NCBI GenBank assembly: GCA_016699305.1
Contig: CP064970.1
Location: 930,001-994,000, forward strand
Direction of reading: 5' to 3'
DNA: 64,000 bases
Origin: Alphaproteobacteria bacterium
Lineage (GTDB): Bacteria > Pseudomonadota > Alphaproteobacteria > GCA-016699305
In this document: positions 15,938-24,885 of the stretch, piece by piece
Layout of the letters: each line of letters starts with the position of its first letter
Position numbering within the stretch: the first letter of the stretch is position 1
Made by a program: the position numbers and the translations under genes
The notes under the pieces: model-generated
What the model was told of the DNA's origin: nothing
What the model saw: the letters and a program-made list of their open reading frames with translations, nothing else
The model's database searches: none

Positions 15938-18610
15938 ATGACTTCTGCCGCCCCCCAGCCCGTTCGCTTGGAAGATTACGCGCCGCCGCCTTATCTGGTG
16001 GATGAGGTGGATTTGAGCGTGGATATCCAGGACGCGCACACCCTGGTCCATGCGCGGCTGACGATGCGGACCAACTCCGAATCCTCGGGCGATTCGCCCC
16101 TGCAACTGGACGGCCACGGCCTTGAGACGCGCGCGGTGGTCCTGGACGGCCAGGAATTGCGCGAAGGGACGGATTACCGCATCGAAGACGGGCAAAGCCT
16201 GATTGTGACGCGCCCTGTGGGCGCTTCCTTTGTCCTTGAAACCGTCTGCGCCATCGATCCGGCCAACAACACCGCCCTGGAAGGCTTCTATGCCGCAGGC
16301 CCTATTTGGTGCACCCAATGCGAGGCGCAAGGCTTTCGCCGCATCACTTGGTATCCCGACCGCCCCGACGTCATGGCGCGTTTCACCGTCAGCCTAGAGG
16401 CGGATGCCGCGCGTTTTCCCGTCTTGCTGTCCAACGGCAACCCGCATGGCGAGGCCGAATCTCTACCCGGGGGCCGTCACCGCATGCGGTGGCACGATCC
16501 GCACCCCAAGCCCTGTTATCTGTTCGCCATGGTCGCGGGCGATCTGGCCTGCGTCGAAGACAGTTTCGTCACCCGCTCGGGCCGTCTGGTCGCGCTGCGT
16601 TTTTTCGTCGAACACGGCAACGAGGACCAGGTGTCCTATGCCATGCAGGCCCTGAAAAACGCCATGCTATGGGATGAACGCGCCTATGGCTTCGAAGTCG
16701 ATTTAAACACCTACAGCGTGGTGGCCGTCGGGTCCTTCAATATGGGGGCCATGGAGAATAAAGGCCTGAACATCTTTAATACCAGCTGCGTCCTGGCGCG
16801 GACCGATCAGGCCACCGATGGCGATTTCCTGTATGTCGAGAAGGTCATCGGTCACGAATACTTCCACAACTGGACCGGCAACCGCATCACCTGCCGCGAT
16901 TGGTTCCAGCTGAGCCTGAAAGAAGGGCTGACGGTTTTCCGCGATCAGCAATTCTCCGCCGCCATGAACTCACCCGCCGTCGAGCGAATTAAAGAGGCGC
17001 GGATGCTGCGCGTGCGCCAATTCGCCGAGGATGAGGGGCCGACCTCGCATCCCGTGCGGCCCAACCAATATATGGCCATCGATAATTTCTATACCGCGAC
17101 CGTCTATGAGAAAGGCGCCGAGGTGGTGCGCATGCTGCACACCATGCTGGGCGAGGCCGGATTCCGGCGCGGCATGGATCTGTATGTGCGGCGGCATGAC
17201 GGCCAAGCGGTGCGGTGCGAGGATTTTCTGGCCGCCATGGCCGATGCCAACGACCAGGACCTGAGCGCGTTCATGGGATGGTACACCCAGTCCGGCACGC
17301 CGCGCCTGGAAGCGACGGGAATCTATGACGCGACCGCGCGCCGCTTTACTTTGACTCTGCGCCAATCCAGCGCCCCTACGCCCGGACAACCGGACAAGCA
17401 CCCGTTACCCATCCCTGTGCGCATGGGCCTGTTGGGCCCCGATGGCCGCGATCTGCCTGCGCGCCTTGAAGGCGAGAAAGAGGAAGGCCAGACCAGCCGG
17501 GTGTTGCTGATCACCCAGCCCGAGCAGAGCTTTACCTTCACCGACATCCCTGCCCCGCCGGTCCCTTCCCTGCTACGCGGCTTTTCGGCCCCTGTCCGCT
17601 TGACTTATCCGTGGAGCGAAGAGGAGCTGACCTTCCTGATGAAGCATGACAGCGACCCCTTTAGCCGTTGGGACGCCGGACAAGTCTTGGCGATTCGTCT
17701 GTTGTTGACGATGACCGATACCCACGCCCATGGCGGTCCGATGGAAGTCCCTGGACATTTCATCGCCGCCTTCGCACGTATCTTGGAAGACGAGTCGCTG
17801 GATCCGGCCTTTGCCGCCACCGCTTTGTCCTTGCCGGGCGAGATGGAACTGGGTCAACAGCAACGTGTTGTCCTGGTGGACAGCTTGCACGCCGCCCGAA
17901 CCATGCTGCGCCGTCATTTGGCTGAAACTCTGCGCGATTCCTTTCAGCGTCGCTGGAGCCAATTGGCCGCCCAAAGCGATCCGCAAGCGTTGGACGGCGC
18001 GCATATCGGGCAGCGCGCTTTGCAAAATCTGTGCCTGTCTTATCTAGGGCTTGTGGAGGATGATGATATCCAAGCGCAGGTTGTCAGCCAGGCCCTGCAC
18101 GCCGCCAACATGACCGATGTCATGGCGGCCATGGCCATATTGGCCGATGGCCAGAATCCCAAACGCGACGAGGTCTTTTCAGCTTTTCATCAGAAATGGG
18201 GCCATGCGCCTTTGGTGGTCGATAAATGGTTCTCTTTGCAGGCCACATCGTCCCGTTCGGACACCGTGGGCCAGGTCAGGGAATTGATGAAGCACGCGGA
18301 TTTCAGCATGAAGGTTCCCAATCGGGTCTATGCTCTGTTGGGCGGCTTTGCCAAAAACAACCAGCTTCAATTCAACAGCGCCAACGGACAAGGCTATGCG
18401 CTGGTCGGCGATGCCATCATCGAGCTGGATCAACTGAACCCCATCGTCGCCGCCCGCATGGCCACCGCCTTTGGACGCTGGCGCAGTTTCGATGCCACCC
18501 GCCAAAATCTGATGCGCCAGCAGATGGAGCGCATTCTGGCCCAGCCGCGTCTATCGCCTAACACCTTGGAGATCATCACCAAGACGCTGGAAGCGCCGGA
18601 AACTCGTTAA
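15938..18610 (+). CDS. pepN: Aminopeptidase N (M1 family)
   Basis: An 890-residue cytoplasmic zinc aminopeptidase that removes N-terminal residues from peptides. The M1 signatures are present: the exopeptidase motif GAMEN at about residues 270-274 and the zinc site HEYFHNW (His306, Glu307, His310), with the distal Glu in LKEGLTVFRDQQFS. Length and the C-terminal helical domain match the bacterial PepN subgroup. ATG 15938 is chosen because AAGGA lies ten bases upstream; an in-frame start at 15905 has no clear site. The gene stands alone ahead of glnD. Confidence 0.95.
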   Translation: MTSAAPQPVRLEDYAPPPYLVDEVDLSVDIQDAHTLVHARLTMRTNSESSGDSPLQLDGHGLETRAVVLDGQELREGTDYRIEDGQSLIVTRPVGASFVLETVCAIDPANNTALEGFYAAGPIWCTQCEAQGFRRITWYPDRPDVMARFTVSLEADAARFPVLLSNGNPHGEAESLPGGRHRMRWHDPHPKPCYLFAMVAGDLACVEDSFVTRSGRLVALRFFVEHGNEDQVSYAMQALKNAMLWDERAYGFEVDLNTYSVVAVGSFNMGAMENKGLNIFNTSCVLARTDQATDGDFLYVEKVIGHEYFHNWTGNRITCRDWFQLSLKEGLTVFRDQQFSAAMNSPAVERIKEARMLRVRQFAEDEGPTSHPVRPNQYMAIDNFYTATVYEKGAEVVRMLHTMLGEAGFRRGMDLYVRRHDGQAVRCEDFLAAMADANDQDLSAFMGWYTQSGTPRLEATGIYDATARRFTLTLRQSSAPTPGQPDKHPLPIPVRMGLLGPDGRDLPARLEGEKEEGQTSRVLLITQPEQSFTFTDIPAPPVPSLLRGFSAPVRLTYPWSEEELTFLMKHDSDPFSRWDAGQVLAIRLLLTMTDTHAHGGPMEVPGHFIAAFARILEDESLDPAFAATALSLPGEMELGQQQRVVLVDSLHAARTMLRRHLAETLRDSFQRRWSQLAAQSDPQALDGAHIGQRALQNLCLSYLGLVEDDDIQAQVVSQALHAANMTDVMAAMAILADGQNPKRDEVFSAFHQKWGHAPLVVDKWFSLQATSSRSDTVGQVRELMKHADFSMKVPNRVYALLGGFAKNNQLQFNSANGQGYALVGDAIIELDQLNPIVAARMATAFGRWRSFDATRQNLMRQQMERILAQPRLSPNTLEIITKTLEAPETR

Positions 18611-18705
18611 ATCCTTCCCGGAAACCATTTTCCGCTCTTGAGTCTTCCGCAGACGATACGGCATTGTGCGGCCTTATGTTTGCGCAAGCGAATGGGAGCT
18701 TTGGG

Positions 18706-21666
18706 ATGGACCATACGGATTTATCTGGACGCATTCGCCGCGACCTCGAACAGGGGCTGGAGCAGGTCGATGCGCGGCTATGCGCGGGAACGGAGACAGC
18801 GCGCAAGGCATGTCGCATGCGCAGCGACCAGATCGATGCGGCCCTGGTGACATTGCTGGACTCCTTTCCTCCCCCCTTCCCGGCCAGCGTGATGTTGATC
18901 GGCGGATCGGGACGACGGGAATCCTTTCCCAATTCGGATGTCGATATCCACATCTTGCATGACGAGAATCTCGATCTACAGGATGCCGGCACGCAAGAAT
19001 GGTTCATCCTTTTCAGTGATGCGCTTCGCAAGGCCGGATTGCAGATCGAGGGCGGACATATCGGCACATGTTTGCGTCTGCCTACTGATTTCAGGGAGAG
19101 CATCGCTCAAGAGCATGCCCGCACAGGCAAGCCCACCATCCTGACCAGTCTATTCTCGCACCGCCATATATGGGGGCTAGAGAGTCTTTACGACTCGTTC
19201 TCCGGGGATTTCAAAGCCTATATGGCCAAGGACATGGACAGGGTCTTTCTACGAGACAGCCTGATGCGGCAAATGAACAAGCGACACAGCGCCACGCCCA
19301 TGCTGTTCGATCCGGGGCCATGGGGCGGTGAAAACGACATGGCTTTGGCGCATATGCATGCGCGTGTCTTCGTCACCGAGTCCGTGGATATTAAAGAAGG
19401 ATTGGGCGGATTACGGGATTTGCAAACCATCGATTGGTTGGCCTGCGCCTATGGGCACCCGACGCATGGCCGAGGCGATACGCGCCCGGGTCTGCTGACG
19501 ACCGAGGAAGCCAAAGAACTGGATACCGCCCATGAGGCCACGGCCGCCTTGCGCTGGCATATCCACCAAGTGAACAACGCGCTGCCCGCCCCGCCCGTGG
19601 CCAAGGACCGCGACAAACTGCCCGATATCCATTATGCCCTGGTCGCCCGGCGCATGGGCATCGCCCCCGACGATTGGCGAGAGATGCCCGCCGGTCGCGT
19701 CTGGTTGCATCGGAGCCTGCGGCAACGCAACGCCAATATCCGTTTGCTGCAAATCTTTATGGGAGCCTTGCAGGGAACGGCGGGTGCGCAGCGCGTGAAT
19801 AAAGATCACATGTCCGCCTCCCCCTCTATCGTGGTCGATCATCCACACTACATATCCTCGCCCTTAGACAGCCTGCTGCTGACGGCCTTGTCCGTGCAGA
19901 TGGACAAGGGAACGCCGGCCATCGCGCGCATGCATAGGCTGCATCGCCTGGCACGCCAATTTTTGGCGCAGAACGACCATGTCCCCTCCACCAAAAACAC
20001 AAACGCGTTGATGCGGCTAATCGTGGACGGTCACGATATTCGCGGCCTGGCCTTGCTGTCATACTTGGGCGTCCTGCCGCGTTTGATGGACTACGAAGAT
20101 TCGGTCTTGATGCCGCCGCGCCAGGCTTGGCAGAATACGGTAGAGGATCAGCACGGCCTGTTGACCCTAGACGTGCTGCGCCATATGCATACGCCGCATC
20201 GCCAGCTACCTTGTCGGCATGACAGAGAAGAAATCACCCCCATCCACGATGCGTTGGCCATTCCCGAAGATCCGATCTTCACCGGTCTGGCAGGTGGATT
20301 GAGCAAAGAACACTGGCAAAGCCTGTGCGTGGCGGCGCTGCTGCATGACATCAACAGCGCGCGTGGCGGAGACCACGCCCTGCAGGGCGCGCCGCGCGGG
20401 CGTGACCTTTTGGACAAACTGAAACTTTTAGAGCCATCGCAGCGGCACGACGTGGCTTTTCTGATCGAGTTCCACCAATCCATGAGCCGCTATGCCGATC
20501 GTCATGATCCGTGCGACCCCAAAGACGTCCAGCGTTATTTTATTCGACCCATGAATTTGGGGCATAACCCTCATCTGCTGACCATGTTGCTGCTGCTGAC
20601 CGTTGCCGACACCAAGGCGGCCACGTCCGGTCCGAGCATGGGCCTGCCGCGCACTCTTAGTTCCGTACGCGCGGCGCAGCTGTTGGCGTTGTATCAATCC
20701 GCCATGCGTCTATGCACCGGCCAACCGGACGAAAGGCTGGCCGTGATGCGCGAGTCGAATTTCGACCCGCGCCGACAAATGAAGGATATTAGCCAGATTC
20801 TTTGCGAAGACGGATGGGAAGCGGGGCGCATTCAAGGGTTGGTCCATCGCCTGGAACGCACCCGCCCGTCGATCTTGCACGACATCCGCGCCGACGAGCT
20901 GGCGCAATTGGCGCAAATGCTTGATCAGCCCGACGCGCAAAACGTGGTGGTTAGGATTGGCCCTGACGATCCGGCTTCGCCCACTTTACGATTGGCTATT
21001 CTGGGTCCCAAAGACCGTCCCGGATTGCTGGCACGACAGGCCGATGTGCTGGCAAGTTTGGGGCTGAGCATCGTCTCGGCTTCCATCAACCATCTGGATG
21101 GAATGGCCTGCAATATTTATCAGGTCGCCGCCTTCGATCCGGGCAGTTTGAACATCATGCGTCCCCGCGACCCCGACAAGCTGCAAAAGATTCAGCCTCT
21201 ATTGGAATCGTCCCTGCGAGCCGACAGTTTCGAAGCGGCGCGCGCGACCCTGCCCCAGGTTCCGACGACATTTGGACTCTCACGCGCCCTGGCGCATCGT
21301 GATCTGCCCCCGGATGTGCGACGCTTGATGACGCACAAGACCGATGGCAGCGCCTCGATCCGCCTGCGCGTATCGGGAGCCGACCGACCGCGCCTGCTCA
21401 GCGATATCGCGAAACGCATCGAATCCCATGGCTTTAACATTGCCCACGCCCTGATCATCACCCAAGGCCCGATGGTGCGAAATACCTTTGTCATCGGCAA
21501 CACACAAACCATCGCGCCCGATCTTCATGCCTTGGATCATCTGACCCGTTCGTTAGAAGAGCTGCTGCACGGCACCCCCTGCGCACCGGAGCGACCAGCC
21601 GAATCCCAAGCCAACAGCACCGCATCCACGCGGCCCGTGGTCACAAGGCCATGTCCCGCGCCGTAG
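18706..21666 (+). CDS. glnD: Bifunctional [protein-PII] uridylyltransferase / uridylyl-removing enzyme
   Basis: A 986-residue nitrogen-sensing enzyme that uridylylates PII proteins when glutamine is low and removes the groups when it is high. Domains in order: nucleotidyltransferase (GGSGRRESFPNSDVDIHIL at about residues 65-85, with the DxD metal ligands), the GlnD helical linker, an HD domain (ALLHDINSARGGDH near 543-557), and two ACT domains (about 765-835 and 885-955) that bind glutamine. ATG 18706 has GGGAG seven bases upstream; the frame extends to 18664 without a better site. The last ~130 bases overlap the convergent rimI gene. The C-terminal tail past the second ACT domain (HGTPCAPERPAESQANSTAS) is low-complexity and may be a read-through extension. 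Confidence 0.95.
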   Translation: MDHTDLSGRIRRDLEQGLEQVDARLCAGTETARKACRMRSDQIDAALVTLLDSFPPPFPASVMLIGGSGRRESFPNSDVDIHILHDENLDLQDAGTQEWFILFSDALRKAGLQIEGGHIGTCLRLPTDFRESIAQEHARTGKPTILTSLFSHRHIWGLESLYDSFSGDFKAYMAKDMDRVFLRDSLMRQMNKRHSATPMLFDPGPWGGENDMALAHMHARVFVTESVDIKEGLGGLRDLQTIDWLACAYGHPTHGRGDTRPGLLTTEEAKELDTAHEATAALRWHIHQVNNALPAPPVAKDRDKLPDIHYALVARRMGIAPDDWREMPAGRVWLHRSLRQRNANIRLLQIFMGALQGTAGAQRVNKDHMSASPSIVVDHPHYISSPLDSLLLTALSVQMDKGTPAIARMHRLHRLARQFLAQNDHVPSTKNTNALMRLIVDGHDIRGLALLSYLGVLPRLMDYEDSVLMPPRQAWQNTVEDQHGLLTLDVLRHMHTPHRQLPCRHDREEITPIHDALAIPEDPIFTGLAGGLSKEHWQSLCVAALLHDINSARGGDHALQGAPRGRDLLDKLKLLEPSQRHDVAFLIEFHQSMSRYADRHDPCDPKDVQRYFIRPMNLGHNPHLLTMLLLLTVADTKAATSGPSMGLPRTLSSVRAAQLLALYQSAMRLCTGQPDERLAVMRESNFDPRRQMKDISQILCEDGWEAGRIQGLVHRLERTRPSILHDIRADELAQLAQMLDQPDAQNVVVRIGPDDPASPTLRLAILGPKDRPGLLARQADVLASLGLSIVSASINHLDGMACNIYQVAAFDPGSLNIMRPRDPDKLQKIQPLLESSLRADSFEAARATLPQVPTTFGLSRALAHRDLPPDVRRLMTHKTDGSASIRLRVSGADRPRLLSDIAKRIESHGFNIAHALIITQGPMVRNTFVIGNTQTIAPDLHALDHLTRSLEELLHGTPCAPERPAESQANSTASTRPVVTRPCPAP

Positions 21667-22082
21667 TAGTTGGGGCGGCGGCCAATTTCTTGCCAGGCTT
21701 GGGCGGCGTAAAAGGCGCGTGCGGCTTGGTTTGTTTCCGCCACTTCCAGCAACATGCGCTGTGCGCCATGCGCAAGGGCATGATCGATCGCGGCGTGCAT
21801 CAGGCGTGACGCCAAGCCCTGGCGGCGGCATTCAGGCGCGACCATTAGCATCAACACCTCCGCCTCGTCGGGCAGATGTCGTGCCAGCACGAAACCGCAT
21901 AAAGATTTCTGATCACGCAGCCCGAAACCGAAGGTTTCTGCCAGGTTAAGGCTCTGCGCATAGGCGGCACATGACCAGGCGGTTCCCGCTTCAAGGCCGT
22001 CGCCCGCCAAGCGGGCCATATCCTCGGCGTCTTGGGGGGTCAGAGCATGAAGAGCTGGGCTTAAAAGCCCTTCATCAGCCAT
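21537..22082 (-). CDS. rimI: GNAT-family acetyltransferase, RimI-like
   Basis: A 181-residue N-acetyltransferase. The acetyl-CoA binding motif A region reads LMLMVAPECRRQGLASRL, followed by LLEVAETNQAARAFYAAQAW and RRPNYY, which is the RimI pattern (acetylation of ribosomal protein S18 N-terminal alanine in model bacteria). ATG 22082 overlaps the end of the cydX-like gene, suggesting translational coupling to the cyd operon. The 3' end overlaps glnD by 130 bases on the opposite strand; the last ~35 residues are past the GNAT core and may not be conserved. Confidence 0.8.
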   Translation of the reverse strand: MADEGLLSPALHALTPQDAEDMARLAGDGLEAGTAWSCAAYAQSLNLAETFGFGLRDQKSLCGFVLARHLPDEAEVLMLMVAPECRRQGLASRLMHAAIDHALAHGAQRMLLEVAETNQAARAFYAAQAWQEIGRRPNYYGAGHGLVTTGRVDAVLLAWDSAGRSGAQGVPCSSSSNERVR

Positions 22083-22210
22083 TTCAACAAACCCGTCACC
22101 ACCGCCAGCGCGGCGATGGAGGCCGCGTAGATCCCCACGAACCACGCCAAGCCCTTGACGGCCTTACGGGGCGACGAAGCGGACACAGGCGAAGAAGGCC
22201 GAACGGTCAT
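22061..22210 (-). CDS. Small membrane protein of the bd oxidase operon (DUF2474/CydX-like)
   Basis: A 49-residue frame, ATG 22210 to TAA 22061, with a basic N-terminus (SSPRKAVKGLAWFVGIYAAS) and one membrane helix. Its ATG overlaps the cydB stop as ATGA, the classic arrangement for the third, tiny subunit of cytochrome bd operons. DUF2474 proteins downstream of CIO-type cydB have this size and shape. Its role would be to stabilise the oxidase in the inner membrane. The rimI start codon lies inside its end. Confidence 0.8.
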   Translation of the reverse strand: MTVRPSSPVSASSPRKAVKGLAWFVGIYAASIAALAVVTGLLKWLMKGF

Positions 22211-23223
22211 TCATACCCCGCATGACGGCGCACCTTGCCGCGAAACACCCAAAAGCTGAACGCAGTATAGAACAACACCAAAGGCAGGAAAATCACCACC
22301 CCGACCAACAAGAACCCCTGAGATTCCGGCGCGGCGGCTGTATCCCATAGTGTCAGGACACGCGGGACGGTATAAGGCCACAAGCTGACCGCCAGCCCCA
22401 GATAGGACATCAAGAACAAGCCGATGGTGCATAAGAAGGGCATCAATTGGTGCCTCTTATGCAGCGACCATAACAAGGCACCCGCCAGAAACGCCGTGAA
22501 CAGGGGCACCTGGGACAGATACAAGAAGTTGGGCAGGCTGAACCAACGCTGGGCGATTTCCGGCTGAGTGATCGGGGTCCATAAACTGACGCCCACGATG
22601 AAGATGATCAAGCCAAAGGCCAGCACCCGCGCCGCCAGCAAGGCGCGCGCCTGCAATGGCCCCTCCGCCTTAAGCACCAGCCAGCACGCCCCCAACAAGG
22701 CATAACCACAAGCCAGGCCGATGCCGGTGAACAGGCAAAACCATGTCAGCCATGGCGTGCCGACGATATGCCCCTGAGCGTCCAGGGTGAAGCCCTGCAC
22801 GAAGGCCCCCAGCATCACGCCTTGGGCCAAAGCCGCAAGGCTGGATCCCAGCCAAAAACAACAATCCCACACGCGCCGTCCTTTTTTTTGCGCCTTAAAG
22901 CGAAACTCAAACGCCACGCCCCGAAACACCAAGGCGAACAACATCAACATCACGGGGCCGTATAACCCGGGCAGCAAAGTGGCAAAGGCCAGGGGAAAAG
23001 TGGCCAACAACCCGCCGCCGCCCAGCACCAACCAGGTCTCGTTGCCGTCCCAAAAAGGAGCGACGCTGTTCATCATCGTCTCGCGCTGATCCTCGCCATC
23101 GGCCATGGGCATCAACAGCCCCACGCCCAGGTCAAAGCCGTCAAGCATGACATACATGAAGATGGCGATGGCGACCACCGCGCCGCAGATCATCGGCAGC
23201 CATTGCGCCCAATCGTGGCTCAT
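22207..23223 (-). CDS. cydB: Cytochrome bd-type quinol oxidase subunit II
   Basis: A 338-residue inner-membrane protein with eight to nine predicted helices. It shows the CydB features YVMLDGFDLGVGLL near the N-terminus, NSVAPFWDGNETWLVLGGG, and WRVFEFRFK-like sequence (AFEFRFKAQKKGRRVWD). Together with CydA it forms a quinol oxidase that reduces oxygen to water without pumping protons, useful at low oxygen or under respiratory poisons. Start and stop overlap the neighbours by four bases on each side (cydA stop, cydX-like start), giving a tight three-gene operon. Confidence 0.95.
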   Translation of the reverse strand: MSHDWAQWLPMICGAVVAIAIFMYVMLDGFDLGVGLLMPMADGEDQRETMMNSVAPFWDGNETWLVLGGGGLLATFPLAFATLLPGLYGPVMLMLFALVFRGVAFEFRFKAQKKGRRVWDCCFWLGSSLAALAQGVMLGAFVQGFTLDAQGHIVGTPWLTWFCLFTGIGLACGYALLGACWLVLKAEGPLQARALLAARVLAFGLIIFIVGVSLWTPITQPEIAQRWFSLPNFLYLSQVPLFTAFLAGALLWSLHKRHQLMPFLCTIGLFLMSYLGLAVSLWPYTVPRVLTLWDTAAAPESQGFLLVGVVIFLPLVLFYTAFSFWVFRGKVRRHAGYE

Positions 23224-24608
23224 GCGTCGTCTCCTTGCACCGGTGGGCGGGCCGCCATTTCGCGTCCCACCAACACCTCTTCGTTCTCATGGATCGCCTT
23301 GGGGCCCTGCACGATCATACGCAGCATGTAATACACCAAGGCCATCAGCAGACAGCCATAGACCAAGACGAACAGCGCCAATGAAAACGACACCTCGCCC
23401 GCCGTGACATGCGAGACGCTGTCCGAAGTCCGCATCAGTTTGTACACCGTCCAGGGCTGACGCCCGACCTCGGCCACCGTCCAGCCTGAAATGGTGGCGA
23501 TAAAGCCCAAGGGCACGGCGGCGATGGCCGCGCGCAGAAACAGGCGATTGTCATACAGCTTGCGCCGCCAAGCCAGATACACGCCCCAACCCGCCAACAC
23601 CAGCAAGGCCGTGCCGCAACCGACCATCAAGCGGAACGCGAAAAAGACGATAGCCACGGGGGGACGGTCTTTGGCCTCCACTTGATCCAGTCCCGGCACC
23701 ACGCCGTCGGCGTCATGGGTCAAGATCAAACTGGCCAATTTGGGAATGCCGATTTCCGCCTCGTTGCGCGCCTCTTTTTGATTGGGCAGGGCGAAGAGCA
23801 ACAAAGGCGCGCCGGCCATCGTTTCCCAGCGTCCTTCGATGGCGGCGACCTTCATGGGCTGATGCGCGAAGCTGTTCTGCCCGTGAACGTCGCCGATCAC
23901 CGCTTGAAGCGGCGCGGTGATCGCCGCCATAAGCAGGGCCAAAGCCAGCCCCTTACGGGCGAAATCGGGATGCTCGCCGCGCAGCATGTACCAGGCATGC
24001 ACGCCCAGAACCATAAAGGCGGCGGTCATATAGGCCGCCAACACCATATGGGCAAAGCGATAGGGGAAGGACGGATTGAAGATGGCCTCTAGCCAATTGC
24101 TGACATGGAACTTGCCGTCAATCAGATGGAACCCCGCCGGAGTCTGCATCCAGGAATTGGCCGAAAGGATCCAAAATGCGCTGATCACCGTGCCCACCGC
24201 CACGCAGCATGTGGCGATGAAATGTTGGCGCGGACCGACCCGCTCCAACCCGAACAGCATCACGCCGATAAACCCGGCTTCGAGGAAGAAGGCGGTCAGC
24301 ACCTCATACCCCAATAAAGGCCCCAGCACATTGGCCGTCGCGGCGGTAAAGGGCCCGAAATTCGTGCCGAATTGATAGGACAAGACAACGCCCGTGACCA
24401 CGCCGACGCCAAAGCCCAAGGCGAAGATACGCGACCAAAAGCGAAAGAGCTGCAAATAGACCGGCTTTCCGGTCTTGATCCAACTGGCTTCCAGGACCAT
24501 CAGGAAACTGGCCAGGCCGATGGTAAAAGTGGGAAATAGAATGTGGAATCCGACCGTAAAGGCGAATTGCAAGCGGGAAAGAACCACCGCGTCCCAGATC
24601 ATCCCCAA
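23220..24608 (-). CDS. cydA: Cytochrome bd-type quinol oxidase subunit I, CIO (short Q-loop) type
   Basis: A 462-residue inner-membrane haem protein, shorter than E. coli CydA (about 520 residues) because the Q-loop insertion is missing, as in the cyanide-insensitive oxidases (CioA). Landmarks are the N-terminal RLQFAFTVGFHILFPTF with the haem-ligand His, the segment GRWETMAGAP next to the quinol-binding loop, and GWTVAEVGRQPWTVY near the C-terminus. Catalysis is quinol oxidation with oxygen reduction. First gene of the cydA-cydB-cydX-like operon, and rimI may be co-expressed. No FNR-like box was recognised upstream. Confidence 0.95.
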   Translation of the reverse strand: MGMIWDAVVLSRLQFAFTVGFHILFPTFTIGLASFLMVLEASWIKTGKPVYLQLFRFWSRIFALGFGVGVVTGVVLSYQFGTNFGPFTAATANVLGPLLGYEVLTAFFLEAGFIGVMLFGLERVGPRQHFIATCCVAVGTVISAFWILSANSWMQTPAGFHLIDGKFHVSNWLEAIFNPSFPYRFAHMVLAAYMTAAFMVLGVHAWYMLRGEHPDFARKGLALALLMAAITAPLQAVIGDVHGQNSFAHQPMKVAAIEGRWETMAGAPLLLFALPNQKEARNEAEIGIPKLASLILTHDADGVVPGLDQVEAKDRPPVAIVFFAFRLMVGCGTALLVLAGWGVYLAWRRKLYDNRLFLRAAIAAVPLGFIATISGWTVAEVGRQPWTVYKLMRTSDSVSHVTAGEVSFSLALFVLVYGCLLMALVYYMLRMIVQGPKAIHENEEVLVGREMAARPPVQGDDA

Positions 24609-24885
24609 ACTCCCGGTTGCATGAGATGCGCCTTAGGCTACAGATTCGCGCGGGTTCTGCCAAGGGGGATGGGGATAAAGCTCAATCGAAACGCCGTACC
24701 GGCAAGAAATGTGCGTATAGGTCCTTCGGCCGGGCCGCCAACACGACGACAAGCATCGCCATCTTATACGCCGTGCCCCATGATTGGCATTGAAGATTCC
24801 CGGCTTAATGAATGGGTCCAACGACTCTTGCGCAAATGCCCATTATGACCACAATGGCGATACCGAATGGCTTCATGAGAGCGCT

